Origin: Clostridiales bacterium UBA6330
GTDB taxonomy: Bacteria > Bacillota > Clostridia > Oscillospirales > CAG-272
Direction: 5' to 3'
DNA length: 13,490 nt
Assembly (NCBI GenBank): GCA_002438075.1
Contig: DJSQ01000179.1
Location: 1-13,490, forward strand
A program made the translations under genes and the position numbers. Shown here one piece after another: positions 7,601 through 13,403 of the stretch. The notes under the pieces were generated by a model. That model was not told the origin of the DNA. It saw only the letters and a list, made by a program, of their open reading frames with translations, and did no database searches. Numbering within the stretch: the stretch's first letter is position 1; every line of letters begins with the position of its first letter.

Positions 7601-8380
7601 ATTATTTTGCGTGATAATACCATTGGTATTATTGATTCCGCATTCTCTCATTGTAGTAATTTGATGAGCATCACAATACCAGATAGTGTCACGAGCATCT
7701 GCAAAAATGCATTCTGGTGTTGCAGTAGTTTGCAAGCTGTATATATTACAAATCTTGTGACATGGTGTGGTATTCCCTTTGAAAACGTTAGTGCAAATCC
7801 ATTAAGTTATGCGTATAGATTGTATTTAAACGGGACTCTTGTTACAGATTTAGTGATACCAGACGGCGTAATGAGCATTGGTGATTTTGCGTTCTATGGT
7901 TGCAGTAGTCTGACGAGCATCACGATACCAGACAGTGTGACGAATATCGGTAATTATGCGTTCTACGGTTGTAGCAGTTTGACGAGAGTTACGATACCGG
8001 ACAGTGTGATGAGCATCGGAGAGAGTGCATTTTCCCGTTGCACCGGTTTGGTGAGCATCACGATAGGAAATAGCGTGACGAGCATCGGAATTTACACATT
8101 TTACGGTTGCACCGGTTTGGAGAGCGTTACGATCGGGAACAGCGTGACGAACATCGGAAATCACGCATTTCTCGGTTGTACCGGCTTGAGAAGCATTATG
8201 ATACCGGACAGCGTAACAAACATTGAACGTGAGGCTTTTTCAGGTTGCACTGACTTGACGAGCATCACATTTATAGGAACCCAAGAGCAATGGAATGCGA
8301 TCTCAAAGGAAAGTGGTTGGAACAATAATACCGGCTCCTACACCATTCACTGCACAGACGGAGACATTGCAAAATCCTGA
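4613..8380 (+). CDS. BspA-like leucine-rich repeat exported protein
   Basis: 1255 residues. I chose the ATG at 4613 because it has a GGGGGG ribosome-binding site 8 nt upstream and begins a signal peptide (MRKR, hydrophobic stretch, ALIA near residue 28); an in-frame ATG at 4568 lies inside the small upstream gene. Domains in order: signal peptide (1-28); an unassigned domain (about 33-190); one InlB/Flg_new-type beta-grasp repeat (about 194-257, with GCTFVGWF and TAKWG); then 32 BspA-type LRR_5 units (about 298-1217), each built as IPDSVTSIGxxAFxxCSSLTSIT with a near-invariant Cys; and a short tail (FIGTQEQWN...HCTDGD) that often ends such proteins. No LPXTG, dockerin or SLH anchor is seen, so cell attachment is unclear. 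BspA relatives bind host matrix proteins or other bacteria; that role here is inference. The gene is visibly more AT-rich than the stress operon beside it. Confidence 0.9.
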   Translation: MRKRILWAVGILLLATLIFGGTITALIAEETPAVSIEYFTLSHDNTVYIKYAVDCRNYEVTRENTGMLYWTAEPENAIIGTEESRSTILGYELIEGQKYYIFKYDRLSAAQMCDDIWARAYVTVDDKTYYSDVEKYSVETYAAHKLGLVEGSEATSDETLRELLYAMLEYGEKAQKHFPEARKDIFPTDILHPFTVSFDADNGTDTFTQTVYRNRKAAKPEAPVKDGCTFVGWFNGDTEWNFETDTVTEDVTLTAKWGIPYSEGLLFTSNGDGTCAVSGIGTCTDTVINIPPVTQDGDRVISIGNNAFYGCSRLMGITIPDGVTHIGNYAFHYCSRLTNITIPNSVSHLGNYAFYECKSLTSVTIQGSVTSIGASTFNNCSSLTSITMPNSVTSIGEFAFYCCSSLINIIIPDSVISIGGAAFQGCNSLTSITIPNGVTSIDSYVFCGCTSLTDITIPNGVTSIDRYAFYGCTGLTDVTIPDGVTSIGYDAFSKCTGLTRISIPDSVMSIGADAFLGCSSLKMVCITDLVKWSGISFGDYDANPLSCAHNLYLNGTLVTDLVIPDGVTNFGFSFYGCSCLVSITIPDSVTSIVDYAFYSCSSLTSIKIPDSVTSIGYGAFKGCSSLTDITIGKGVTSVGKFAFENCSGLTSITIPDSVTSIGFGVFCGCDSLTSMMLPFIGTRMNETIYLGYFFGGLDNNDVPSSLKTVVITGVTYIEPDAFEGCSGLTSIVIPDSVTSIGFGAFEGCSSLTSITLPFVGEQKNETEHFNYFGYIFGASNSSKHPTYVPSSLKTVVITGGTSISSYAFEGCSNLTSITIPDSVTSIGAYAFRDCSSLIQKEGGVWYVDRWVVGCDTSVTNIILRDNTIGISDSAFSGCSSLTCLTIPEGTIGIGSSAFKDCSSLTSITIPDSVRSIGSSAFKDCSSLTSITIPDGVRSIGSSAFEDCSSLISITIPNSVRSIGSSAFKDCDSLIQKEDGVWYVDRWVVGCDTSIRNIILRDNTIGIIDSAFSHCSNLMSITIPDSVTSICKNAFWCCSSLQAVYITNLVTWCGIPFENVSANPLSYAYRLYLNGTLVTDLVIPDGVMSIGDFAFYGCSSLTSITIPDSVTNIGNYAFYGCSSLTRVTIPDSVMSIGESAFSRCTGLVSITIGNSVTSIGIYTFYGCTGLESVTIGNSVTNIGNHAFLGCTGLRSIMIPDSVTNIEREAFSGCTDLTSITFIGTQEQWNAISKESGWNNNTGSYTIHCTDGDIAKS
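7121..7660 (+). repeat. Duplicated non-LRR insert module in the LRR gene
   Basis: Two closely similar segments (from about 7121 and about 7529, each about 130 bp) encode SLIQKExGVWYVDRWVVGCD followed by IILRDNTIGI and a new LRR unit. They bracket four LRR units and probably arose by duplication of a larger block. Two other insert types are also doubled: the type ending YLNGTLVTDLVIPDGV (about 6173-6315 and 7729-7868) and the type containing VPSSLKTVVITG (about 6631-6770 and 6869-7020). Confidence 0.8.
7288..7526 (+). repeat. Near-identical 69-bp tandem repeats within the LRR gene
   Basis: The phrase CATCGGTTC recurs at 7288, 7357, 7426 and 7495, exactly 69 bp apart, and most bases between match. 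Each unit encodes one 23-residue LRR (SIGSSAFKDCSSLTSITIPD with small changes). High DNA identity points to recent duplication or gene conversion; copy number may vary among strains. Confidence 0.85.
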
Positions 8381-8424
8381 CCAAATCAAAGCCTTAATAG
8401 AGGGCAATTAAAAGGTAAAAAACA

Positions 8425-8456
8425 CGGCGGGGCGTTTGAAAACGCCCGCCGCATTT
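8425..8456. terminator. Bidirectional intrinsic terminator between LRR gene and clpC
   Basis: GC-rich hairpin with arms 8425-8437 and 8440-8451 (one bulged G in the left arm). It is followed by CATTTTTGG on the + strand and by TGTTTTTTACC on the - strand. It lies between the convergent stops of the LRR gene (8380) and clpC (8463). Confidence 0.88.
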
Positions 8457-8462
8457 TTGGTT

Positions 8463-10937
8463 TTACTGCTTTTCAAATACCACCTTGCCGTCTACCGCTT
8501 TGGCAAGGACCTTTTCGCCGGTGTGAATTTTACCCTCCAGCATCTCGGTTGAGAATTGGTCCTCAACCAAGCGCACCACCGCGCGGCGCAACGGACGCGC
8601 GCCGTAGGCTTCGTCGAAGCCCTCTTTTGCAAGCAGGGCAGGGACCGAGGGGTCAAATTCAATGCTGATATTCAGCGCGTTAATCCGCTTCTGCACGTCC
8701 GCGAGCATCAGCGAAGCAATCTTTTCGATGTCCGCTTCCTTGAGCGAATTGAAGATGATGATATCATCGATTCGGTTCAGGAACTCGGGGCGGAAGGTCG
8801 ACTTCAGCGCCGCCATCATCCGCTCGCGGCGGGCTTCCTCGTCGGTTGCGGACTCGGGCTTGGAGGTAAAGCCGAGCGCTTTTGCCGCGTTCATCTCGGA
8901 TGCGCCAACATTCGAGGTCATAATCAGAATCGTGTTGCGGAAGTCCACATGACGACCCTGCGAATCGGTCAGCACGCCGTCCTCAAGCACCTGCAACAGG
9001 ATGTTGAACACATCGGGGTGCGCCTTTTCGATTTCATCGAACAGGACCACGGAGTAGGGCTTGCGGCGAATCTTTTCGGTCAGCTGACCGCCCTCCTCGT
9101 AGCCAACGTATCCGGGAGGTGACCCGATGAGTTTCGAGACGCTGTGTTTTTCCATATACTCCGACATATCAAGCCGAATCATTGCGGAGGCATCGCCGAA
9201 CATGACCTCGGACAGCGCTTTTGCAAGCTCGGTTTTCCCGATGCCCGTAGGACCCATGAAGATGAACGAGCCAACGGGACGGCGCGGGTCCTTGAGCCCC
9301 ATTCTGCCGCGGCGGATTGCCTTTGCAACCGCTTCCACGGCTTCGTCCTGCCCGATGACGCGGGCTTTGAGCAGGTCGGAAAGGTGCAACAGCTTGTCGC
9401 TTTCCTCCTCAAGCAGCTTGTTGACGGGGATGCCCGTCCACTGCGTGACCACATCCGCGATATCGGACGCGCTGACGGTCAGCGCCGCCGAGCTGTTGGA
9501 TTTCTCCCAAGCCGCGCGCTTTGCATCGCAATCGGCTTTCAGCTTCTGCTCCTCGTCCCGCAGCTTTGCCGCCGCCTCGAAGTTCTGCGCCGAAATCGCT
9601 TCCTCCTTCTCGTGCGAGAGGGCTTGGAGCTTGTCCTCCATTTCCTTGAGGTCGGAGGGGGAGGTGTGCGCCGTGATACGGAGCCGCGATGCCGCTTCAT
9701 CAATCAGGTCGATTGCCTTGTCGGGCAGGAAACGGTCGGCAATGTAACGAACCGACAGATTCACAGCCGCTTCCAAAGCCTCGTCCGAAATCTTCAGCTT
9801 GTGGTGTGCCTCGTACTTGTCGCGCAAGCCGCGCAGGATGGCGAGCGCTTCCTCTTTGGTCGGTTCGCCGACCATCACGGACTGGAACCGACGCTCCAGC
9901 GCCGCGTCCTTTTCAATGTGCTTGCGGTACTCGGCAATCGTTGTCGCGCCGATGACCTGCATCTCGCCGCGCGCCAGAGCGGGCTTGATGATATTTGCCG
10001 CGTCAATCGCGCCCTCGGCGGCACCCGCACCGATGATGGTGTGAATTTCATCGATGAACAGAATGACGTTGGGATTCTTGCGGACCTCGTCCATCACGCT
10101 CTTGAAACGCTCCTCGAATTCGCCGCGGTATTTTGCACCCGCCAGCATTGCCGCAAGGTCAAGCGAGACAATCACCTTGTCGCGCAGGTTTTCGGGGACC
10201 TTGCCCGCCACAATCCGCTGTGCAAGCCCTTCCACCACGGCGGTTTTACCGACACCGGGCTCGCCAATCAGACACGGGTTGTTCTTGGTCCGACGGGAAA
10301 GAATCTGAATCACCCGTTCGGTTTCGTTCTCACGCCCGATAATCGGGTCCATCTTGCCCGACTTTGCAAGCTCGGTCAGGTTTCTGCCGAAGTTCTTCAG
10401 CGTGGGGCAGGACTCCATGCCCTTGCCGCCGCCCGCCGCGCCGTCGGTTGCCGAAGCACCGCCGTAGCCGGGTCTGCGACCGCCAACGCTGTCGCCGCTT
10501 CCGCCCGTGGTCAGGAAGGTAATCAGATCCTGCCGCAGGTCGTTCACCGAGACGCCCGTTTCCTCCAGAATCGCAACCGCAACGCAGTCGCGCTCCTCCA
10601 GAAGCGACAGGAGCAGATGCTCGGTGCCGATATAGCTCTGTCCGTAGCGGTCGGATTCGGACAGCGAATTTTCAATGATGTGCTTGGTGCGCGGGGTGAG
10701 GTCGGCGGCGGAAACATCCGTCGGAGACCCTTCGCCCGAGCGCTCCACGATTGCGTCACGGATGCGCTCCGCCGAAGCGCCGCGCTCCGCAAGGCATTGC
10801 GCCGCAACACCCGAGTCCTCGCTCATCAGAGCGAGAAGCAGATGCTCGGAGCCGATATAAGTGTGTCCCAGATCGGATGCAACCTGCATTGCAATCTGAA
10901 GGACCTGTTGTGCTTTTCTGGTAAAGCGATTTGCCAT
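8463..10937 (-). CDS. clpC: ATP-dependent Clp protease ATP-binding subunit ClpC
   Basis: 824 residues, full length for a Hsp100/Clp unfoldase. Order of parts: two Clp N-domain repeats (about 1-145); a long Gly-rich linker (about 145-172); AAA+ module D1 with Walker A GEPGVGKT (225-232) and Walker B ILFIDE (to Glu297); a middle domain with a UVR-like coiled-coil motif (about 434-468), typical of ClpC rather than ClpA or ClpB; and AAA+ module D2 with Walker A GPTGIGKT (562-569), Walker B VVLFDE (to Glu635) and sensor-2 GAR (779-781). The tripeptide LGF (688-690) fits the loop that docks ClpP. It unfolds substrates, including phosphoarginine-marked ones delivered through the McsB system, for ClpP, which is not in the window. 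Start ATG has AAAGGA upstream. It is the last gene of the operon, 37 nt after mcsB. Confidence 0.97.
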   Translation of the reverse strand: MANRFTRKAQQVLQIAMQVASDLGHTYIGSEHLLLALMSEDSGVAAQCLAERGASAERIRDAIVERSGEGSPTDVSAADLTPRTKHIIENSLSESDRYGQSYIGTEHLLLSLLEERDCVAVAILEETGVSVNDLRQDLITFLTTGGSGDSVGGRRPGYGGASATDGAAGGGKGMESCPTLKNFGRNLTELAKSGKMDPIIGRENETERVIQILSRRTKNNPCLIGEPGVGKTAVVEGLAQRIVAGKVPENLRDKVIVSLDLAAMLAGAKYRGEFEERFKSVMDEVRKNPNVILFIDEIHTIIGAGAAEGAIDAANIIKPALARGEMQVIGATTIAEYRKHIEKDAALERRFQSVMVGEPTKEEALAILRGLRDKYEAHHKLKISDEALEAAVNLSVRYIADRFLPDKAIDLIDEAASRLRITAHTSPSDLKEMEDKLQALSHEKEEAISAQNFEAAAKLRDEEQKLKADCDAKRAAWEKSNSSAALTVSASDIADVVTQWTGIPVNKLLEEESDKLLHLSDLLKARVIGQDEAVEAVAKAIRRGRMGLKDPRRPVGSFIFMGPTGIGKTELAKALSEVMFGDASAMIRLDMSEYMEKHSVSKLIGSPPGYVGYEEGGQLTEKIRRKPYSVVLFDEIEKAHPDVFNILLQVLEDGVLTDSQGRHVDFRNTILIMTSNVGASEMNAAKALGFTSKPESATDEEARRERMMAALKSTFRPEFLNRIDDIIIFNSLKEADIEKIASLMLADVQKRINALNISIEFDPSVPALLAKEGFDEAYGARPLRRAVVRLVEDQFSTEMLEGKIHTGEKVLAKAVDGKVVFEKQ

Positions 10938-10974
10938 ATAGAATCATTCCTTTCGTTCGGGAATAGGGGATTAT

Positions 10975-12012
10975 TTATTCGGGTTTGTCTCCGCCCGCGG
11001 TATCACCCGCGAGAAGCGACTGAATTTTCTGTGCCCGCAGACGGTCGCGCGCCGCATCGGTTTTCGGCGTTGACTCCGCCGAAAGTGTCAGCGTTGCGGG
11101 CATGACCTCCACAAGGAGCGTGCCGAGCTGTTCATAGGTAATGTCTTTGACGATTCCGAGCGCGATGCCGAACCGCACATCCGCAAACAGGCGGATGAAT
11201 TCGGAGGACGACATCCGATAGGCGTAACGGAGCGTTCCCTCGGCGCGCAGAATCAAATCGGTCACGCGCTCCAGCTCCTCGCCGTTGATGGATTTGCGGG
11301 CTTTGCGCTCGCTTTCGCTGATTTGCGCCACCGCATCGGAGAGCTTTTCCAGCGTGTCCTCCTCGGTGATGCCGAGCGTAATCTGGTTGGAAATCTGGTA
11401 CATACAGCCCGCCGCACCCGAGCCTTCGCCGAACAGCCCGCGCACGGTCAGTCCGATTTTCGAGAGCTGTGCCGCCAGCGAATCCATGTAGCCGCGCCGC
11501 GTCAGAGCGGGCAGGAACATCATCACCGAAGCACGCATCCCCGTGCCGAGGTTGGTGGGGCAGTGGGTGAGGTAGCCCAGCTTTTCGCTGTAGGCGAAGT
11601 CGAACTCCTCATCCAAGCGCTTTTCGATGCGGGAGGCGTTCTTGTAGGCTTCGTCAAGCGCAAGCCCCGGCAGAATGCTCTGAATCCGCAGGTGGTCCTC
11701 CTCGCAGACCATCACCGCCATGCCGCCGTTCTCCTGTAACAGGAGGGCGTGCGGCGTTTCCTTCTGCGCGAATTCGGGGCTGACGTAATGGCGCTCCACA
11801 TAGGAGGTTGCCATCACGGGGGAGATATCCGAGAAGTTGATTTTGCGGAAGCCCGCCGCCTCCAGCGGTGCGCTGACCTTTTCAATGATCTCGTTTGCAC
11901 CCGCCGCGTCCAATTTGGAAGCGAACGGGTAACCCACGAGGTTTCTTGCCAGACGGACACGACTGCTGATGACGGTGTCCGCATCCTTACCGATTGTATT
12001 ATACCATGCCAT
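10975..12012 (-). CDS. mcsB: Protein-arginine kinase McsB
   Basis: 345 residues, close to the usual length of about 350. It belongs to the phosphagen-kinase fold family. Visible motifs are the nucleotide-binding SSRVRLARN (16-24), the acidic CEEDHLR (103-109), the catalytic-loop CPTNLGTGMRAS (151-162) with the reactive Cys151, and NQITLG (209-214). The C-terminal helix bearing AARDRLRAQKI (320-330) matches the region carrying the phosphoarginine-binding site in studied homologues. It phosphorylates arginines of CtsR and misfolded proteins, marking them for ClpC-ClpP. Its start is 2 nt after the mcsA stop with a GGAAGGG ribosome-binding site inside the mcsA end, so the pair is translationally coupled, as fits a kinase-activator complex. 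Confidence 0.96.
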   Translation of the reverse strand: MAWYNTIGKDADTVISSRVRLARNLVGYPFASKLDAAGANEIIEKVSAPLEAAGFRKINFSDISPVMATSYVERHYVSPEFAQKETPHALLLQENGGMAVMVCEEDHLRIQSILPGLALDEAYKNASRIEKRLDEEFDFAYSEKLGYLTHCPTNLGTGMRASVMMFLPALTRRGYMDSLAAQLSKIGLTVRGLFGEGSGAAGCMYQISNQITLGITEEDTLEKLSDAVAQISESERKARKSINGEELERVTDLILRAEGTLRYAYRMSSSEFIRLFADVRFGIALGIVKDITYEQLGTLLVEVMPATLTLSAESTPKTDAARDRLRAQKIQSLLAGDTAGGDKPE

Positions 12013-12014
12013 AA

Positions 12015-12557
12015 TCAGTTCCCTTCCTTCTCATTCTGATTTTCCAGCGCGCGGATTTCGTCCCGCAACTTGGCGGCGCGCTCGTATTCCTCCGCCTTGA
12101 TTGCTTCGTCCAGCTCGCGGCGGAGCGTTTTTCTTTTCTCGTCCCGCTCCTTTTTCGCGCGGTGACGGGAGGGGACATTGCCCGTGTGGGTTGTGGTCCC
12201 GTGAACCGACTGAATCAGGTGGGAAAGCTCGTCCCCGAAGGTCTCATAGCAAGCGGGGCATCCAACCTTGCCCGATTCGGCAATGTCGGAGTAGGTCGAG
12301 CCGCAAACGGGACATTTCTTTTCGGGCGCGGCACTGTGCAACGCGGGCATTCCGAAGAAGCCCGAGAAGAACTGGTCGTGAAGCTCGGAGAACGGGTCCG
12401 CAAAGCTCCCGATCATCGAGGTTACGTCCTGCAATTCTCCCTTCTCCCGCATCTTCGCGGCGCATTCGGCGCACAAAGAATAGGAGCGTGTCTTTCCGTT
12501 GATATTTTCATTATAGAACACGGTAGCGGTTCTCTTTTTACATTTTTCGCAAAGCAT
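12015..12557 (-). CDS. mcsA: McsA, zinc-binding activator of McsB
   Basis: 180 residues counted from the ATG at 12557. I prefer this to the in-frame ATG at 12566 because AAAGGA lies 8 nt upstream and the resulting MLCEKC start aligns with the MICQEC start of the Bacillus subtilis protein; the 12566 start cannot be excluded and would add three residues. Four CxxC pairs are seen (Cys3/6, 29/32, 82/85, 100/103), enough for two zinc sites, the known arrangement of McsA. The C-terminal UVR motif (about 145-171, ELDEAIKAEEYERAAKLRDE) is the coiled-coil hairpin also found in UvrB and ClpC. McsA stimulates the McsB kinase and helps adapt it to ClpC. The stretch between the zinc sites is acidic and Phe-rich (DPFSELHDQFFSGFFG). 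Confidence 0.94.
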   Translation of the reverse strand: MLCEKCKKRTATVFYNENINGKTRSYSLCAECAAKMREKGELQDVTSMIGSFADPFSELHDQFFSGFFGMPALHSAAPEKKCPVCGSTYSDIAESGKVGCPACYETFGDELSHLIQSVHGTTTHTGNVPSRHRAKKERDEKRKTLRRELDEAIKAEEYERAAKLRDEIRALENQNEKEGN

Positions 12558-12573
12558 TTTACTCATCCTTTCC

Positions 12574-12590
12574 TGCCGGAGGCTCCGGCA
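12574..12590 (-). promoter_or_regulatory. Short hairpin in front of mcsA
   Basis: Perfect 8-bp inverted repeat TGCCGGAG/CTCCGGCA around a single base, just upstream of the mcsA ribosome-binding site in the 115-124-nt ctsR-mcsA gap. It has no T-run, so it is not an ordinary terminator; an RNA stability or translation element is possible. Confidence 0.4.
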
Positions 12591-12603
12591 TCAAGCCTTC
12601 TTT

Positions 12604-12609
12604 ATTATA
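12604..12609 (-). promoter_or_regulatory. Possible internal -10 box upstream of mcsA
   Basis: A perfect TATAAT on the - strand lies in the ctsR-mcsA gap about 47 nt before the mcsA start. No good -35 hexamer is seen at 16-18 nt upstream (the bases there read CAAATA), so an internal mcsA-mcsB-clpC promoter is only a possibility. Confidence 0.3.
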
Positions 12610-12681
12610 CACGATCGGTCGGGAAATATTTGTCGTATTTTGGGACCGACTTCCAAATTTTGCAAGTTTTTTCTGCGTGAC

Positions 12682-13134
12682 CTAAACGGTCATCAAAGCC
12701 AGAATCATTTGCTTGAAAATCTGCGCCCGCGCGGTGCTTCGCTCTGCGGGGGGAAGTCCCGCCAGCGCCGCACCCGAGACCGCTGCACAGGCAATGCGAT
12801 ATTCGCGCTCCTGCAACAGCCCCGTGCCAAGCAGATTCTTGAGGTAGGCAACCGCCTCGCTCTCGTCGATGCTGTCCCCGATGGCGCAGAAGAAGTGCAT
12901 CAGATATTCATTCCTGCCCATCTGCTTCCGCGTGATGCGGATGCAACCGCCGCCGCCGCGCCGCGATTCAATCACATAGCCGCGCTCGGGGGTGAAGCGG
13001 GAGGAAATGACATAGCTAATCTGACTGGGGACGCAACCGAGCTTGGAAGCCATTTCGTTCCGTTGCAATTCCAGAATTCCGTGCCCCTCGTCCAGCATCT
13101 CCTCAATCATCTTCGCAATGGAGTCCGCCAACAT
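12682..13134 (-). CDS. ctsR: CtsR, class III stress gene repressor
   Basis: 150 residues, the usual length. The N-terminal winged helix-turn-helix (about 18-67) contains VPSQISYVISSRFTPERGY, a strongly conserved CtsR stretch, followed by the glycine-rich wing ESRRGGGGCIRI (56-67). Arg59, directly before the four glycines, corresponds to the arginine that McsB phosphorylates in studied homologues to release the repressor. The wing has Cys64 where Tyr is usual (RGGGGYIRI). The C-terminal part is the helical dimerisation domain. CtsR blocks transcription of clp genes in unstressed cells. The gene heads the operon and its promoter carries a stack of CtsR heptads, so it is autoregulated. The start ATG at 13134 has AGAAAGGATG about 12 nt upstream, a little far. 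Confidence 0.96.
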   Translation of the reverse strand: MLADSIAKMIEEMLDEGHGILELQRNEMASKLGCVPSQISYVISSRFTPERGYVIESRRGGGGCIRITRKQMGRNEYLMHFFCAIGDSIDESEAVAYLKNLLGTGLLQEREYRIACAAVSGAALAGLPPAERSTARAQIFKQMILALMTV

Positions 13135-13176
13135 CCTGTACCATCATCCTTTCTGCTTTCTTTTTCTTACGCGAAT

Positions 13177-13205
13177 AGTATACACCAAAAGTCAAAGAAA
13201 GTCAA
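13177..13205 (-). promoter_or_regulatory. SigA promoter of the ctsR-mcsA-mcsB-clpC operon
   Basis: On the - strand, TTGACT (13200-13205) and TATACT (13177-13182) are 17 nt apart; expected start near 13170, leader about 36 nt. The -35 hexamer is itself part of a CtsR heptad, so repressor and polymerase would compete for the same bases. Confidence 0.85.
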
Positions 13206-13236
13206 AGTCAAACAAGGTCAAATTTCAAAAGTCAAA
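13190..13236. promoter_or_regulatory. CtsR operator array (five heptads)
   Basis: The CtsR consensus is a direct repeat (A/G)GTCAAA-NAN-(A/G)GTCAAA. Here AGTCAAA at 13190-13196 and 13200-13206 are separated by GAA. A second pair, AGTCAAA (13206-13212) and GGTCAAA (13216-13222), is separated by CAA and shares one base with the first pair. A fifth AGTCAAA lies at 13230-13236. The first pair covers the -35 and spacer of the ctsR promoter. A lone GGTCAAA further out at 13320-13326 may be chance. Confidence 0.9.
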
Positions 13237-13333
13237 GACGGTTACGGACGGTTAGGAGAGAAAAACGAGGCTTTTTCTCACTTTTTTAAGATTTTTTGCG
13301 ATTTTTCAAAAGTGGGGAAGGTCAAAAAAGAAA

Positions 13334-13370
13334 AAGCCCCGCGCGCGGCGAAAAACCGCGAACGGGGCTT
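13334..13370 (-). terminator. Intrinsic terminator of a - strand unit entering from the right
   Basis: Outer stem 13334-13341/13363-13370 (AAGCCCCG with CGGGGCTT) and inner stem 13344-13348/13356-13360 (CGCGG with CCGCG) enclose a short loop. On the - strand it is followed by TTTCTTTTTTG, a good U-tract. It therefore probably ends a transcript from a gene beyond the right edge and insulates the ctsR promoter. Confidence 0.7.
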
Positions 13371-13397
13371 GACAGATTTGCCTTTTTGTGGTAAGAT
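13369..13397 (+). promoter_or_regulatory. SigA promoter of an unidentified + strand transcript
   Basis: TTGACA (13369-13374), a 17-nt spacer and TAAGAT (13392-13397), with expected start near 13404. Its -35 shares two bases with the terminator stem just before it. The upstream GGGGCTTGACA is the same 11-nt sequence as in the promoter at 4376. Confidence 0.7.
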
Positions 13398-13403
13398 AAT
13401 GAG

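Noticed and set aside
7126..7735. Repeated - strand frames under the LRR gene
   Set aside because: They are reverse-strand readings of 69-bp repeats and share their period; no start signals.
5521..8280. Periodic repeats considered as a CRISPR array
   Set aside because: The period of about 69 bp is a continuous coding repeat with conserved reading frame and no unique spacers; it encodes LRR units.
9144..11105. Long + strand open frame of 653 codons
   Set aside because: It lies antisense to clpC, whose protein is unmistakable; the open frame is a side effect of GC-biased third positions. No ribosome-binding site or domain supports it.
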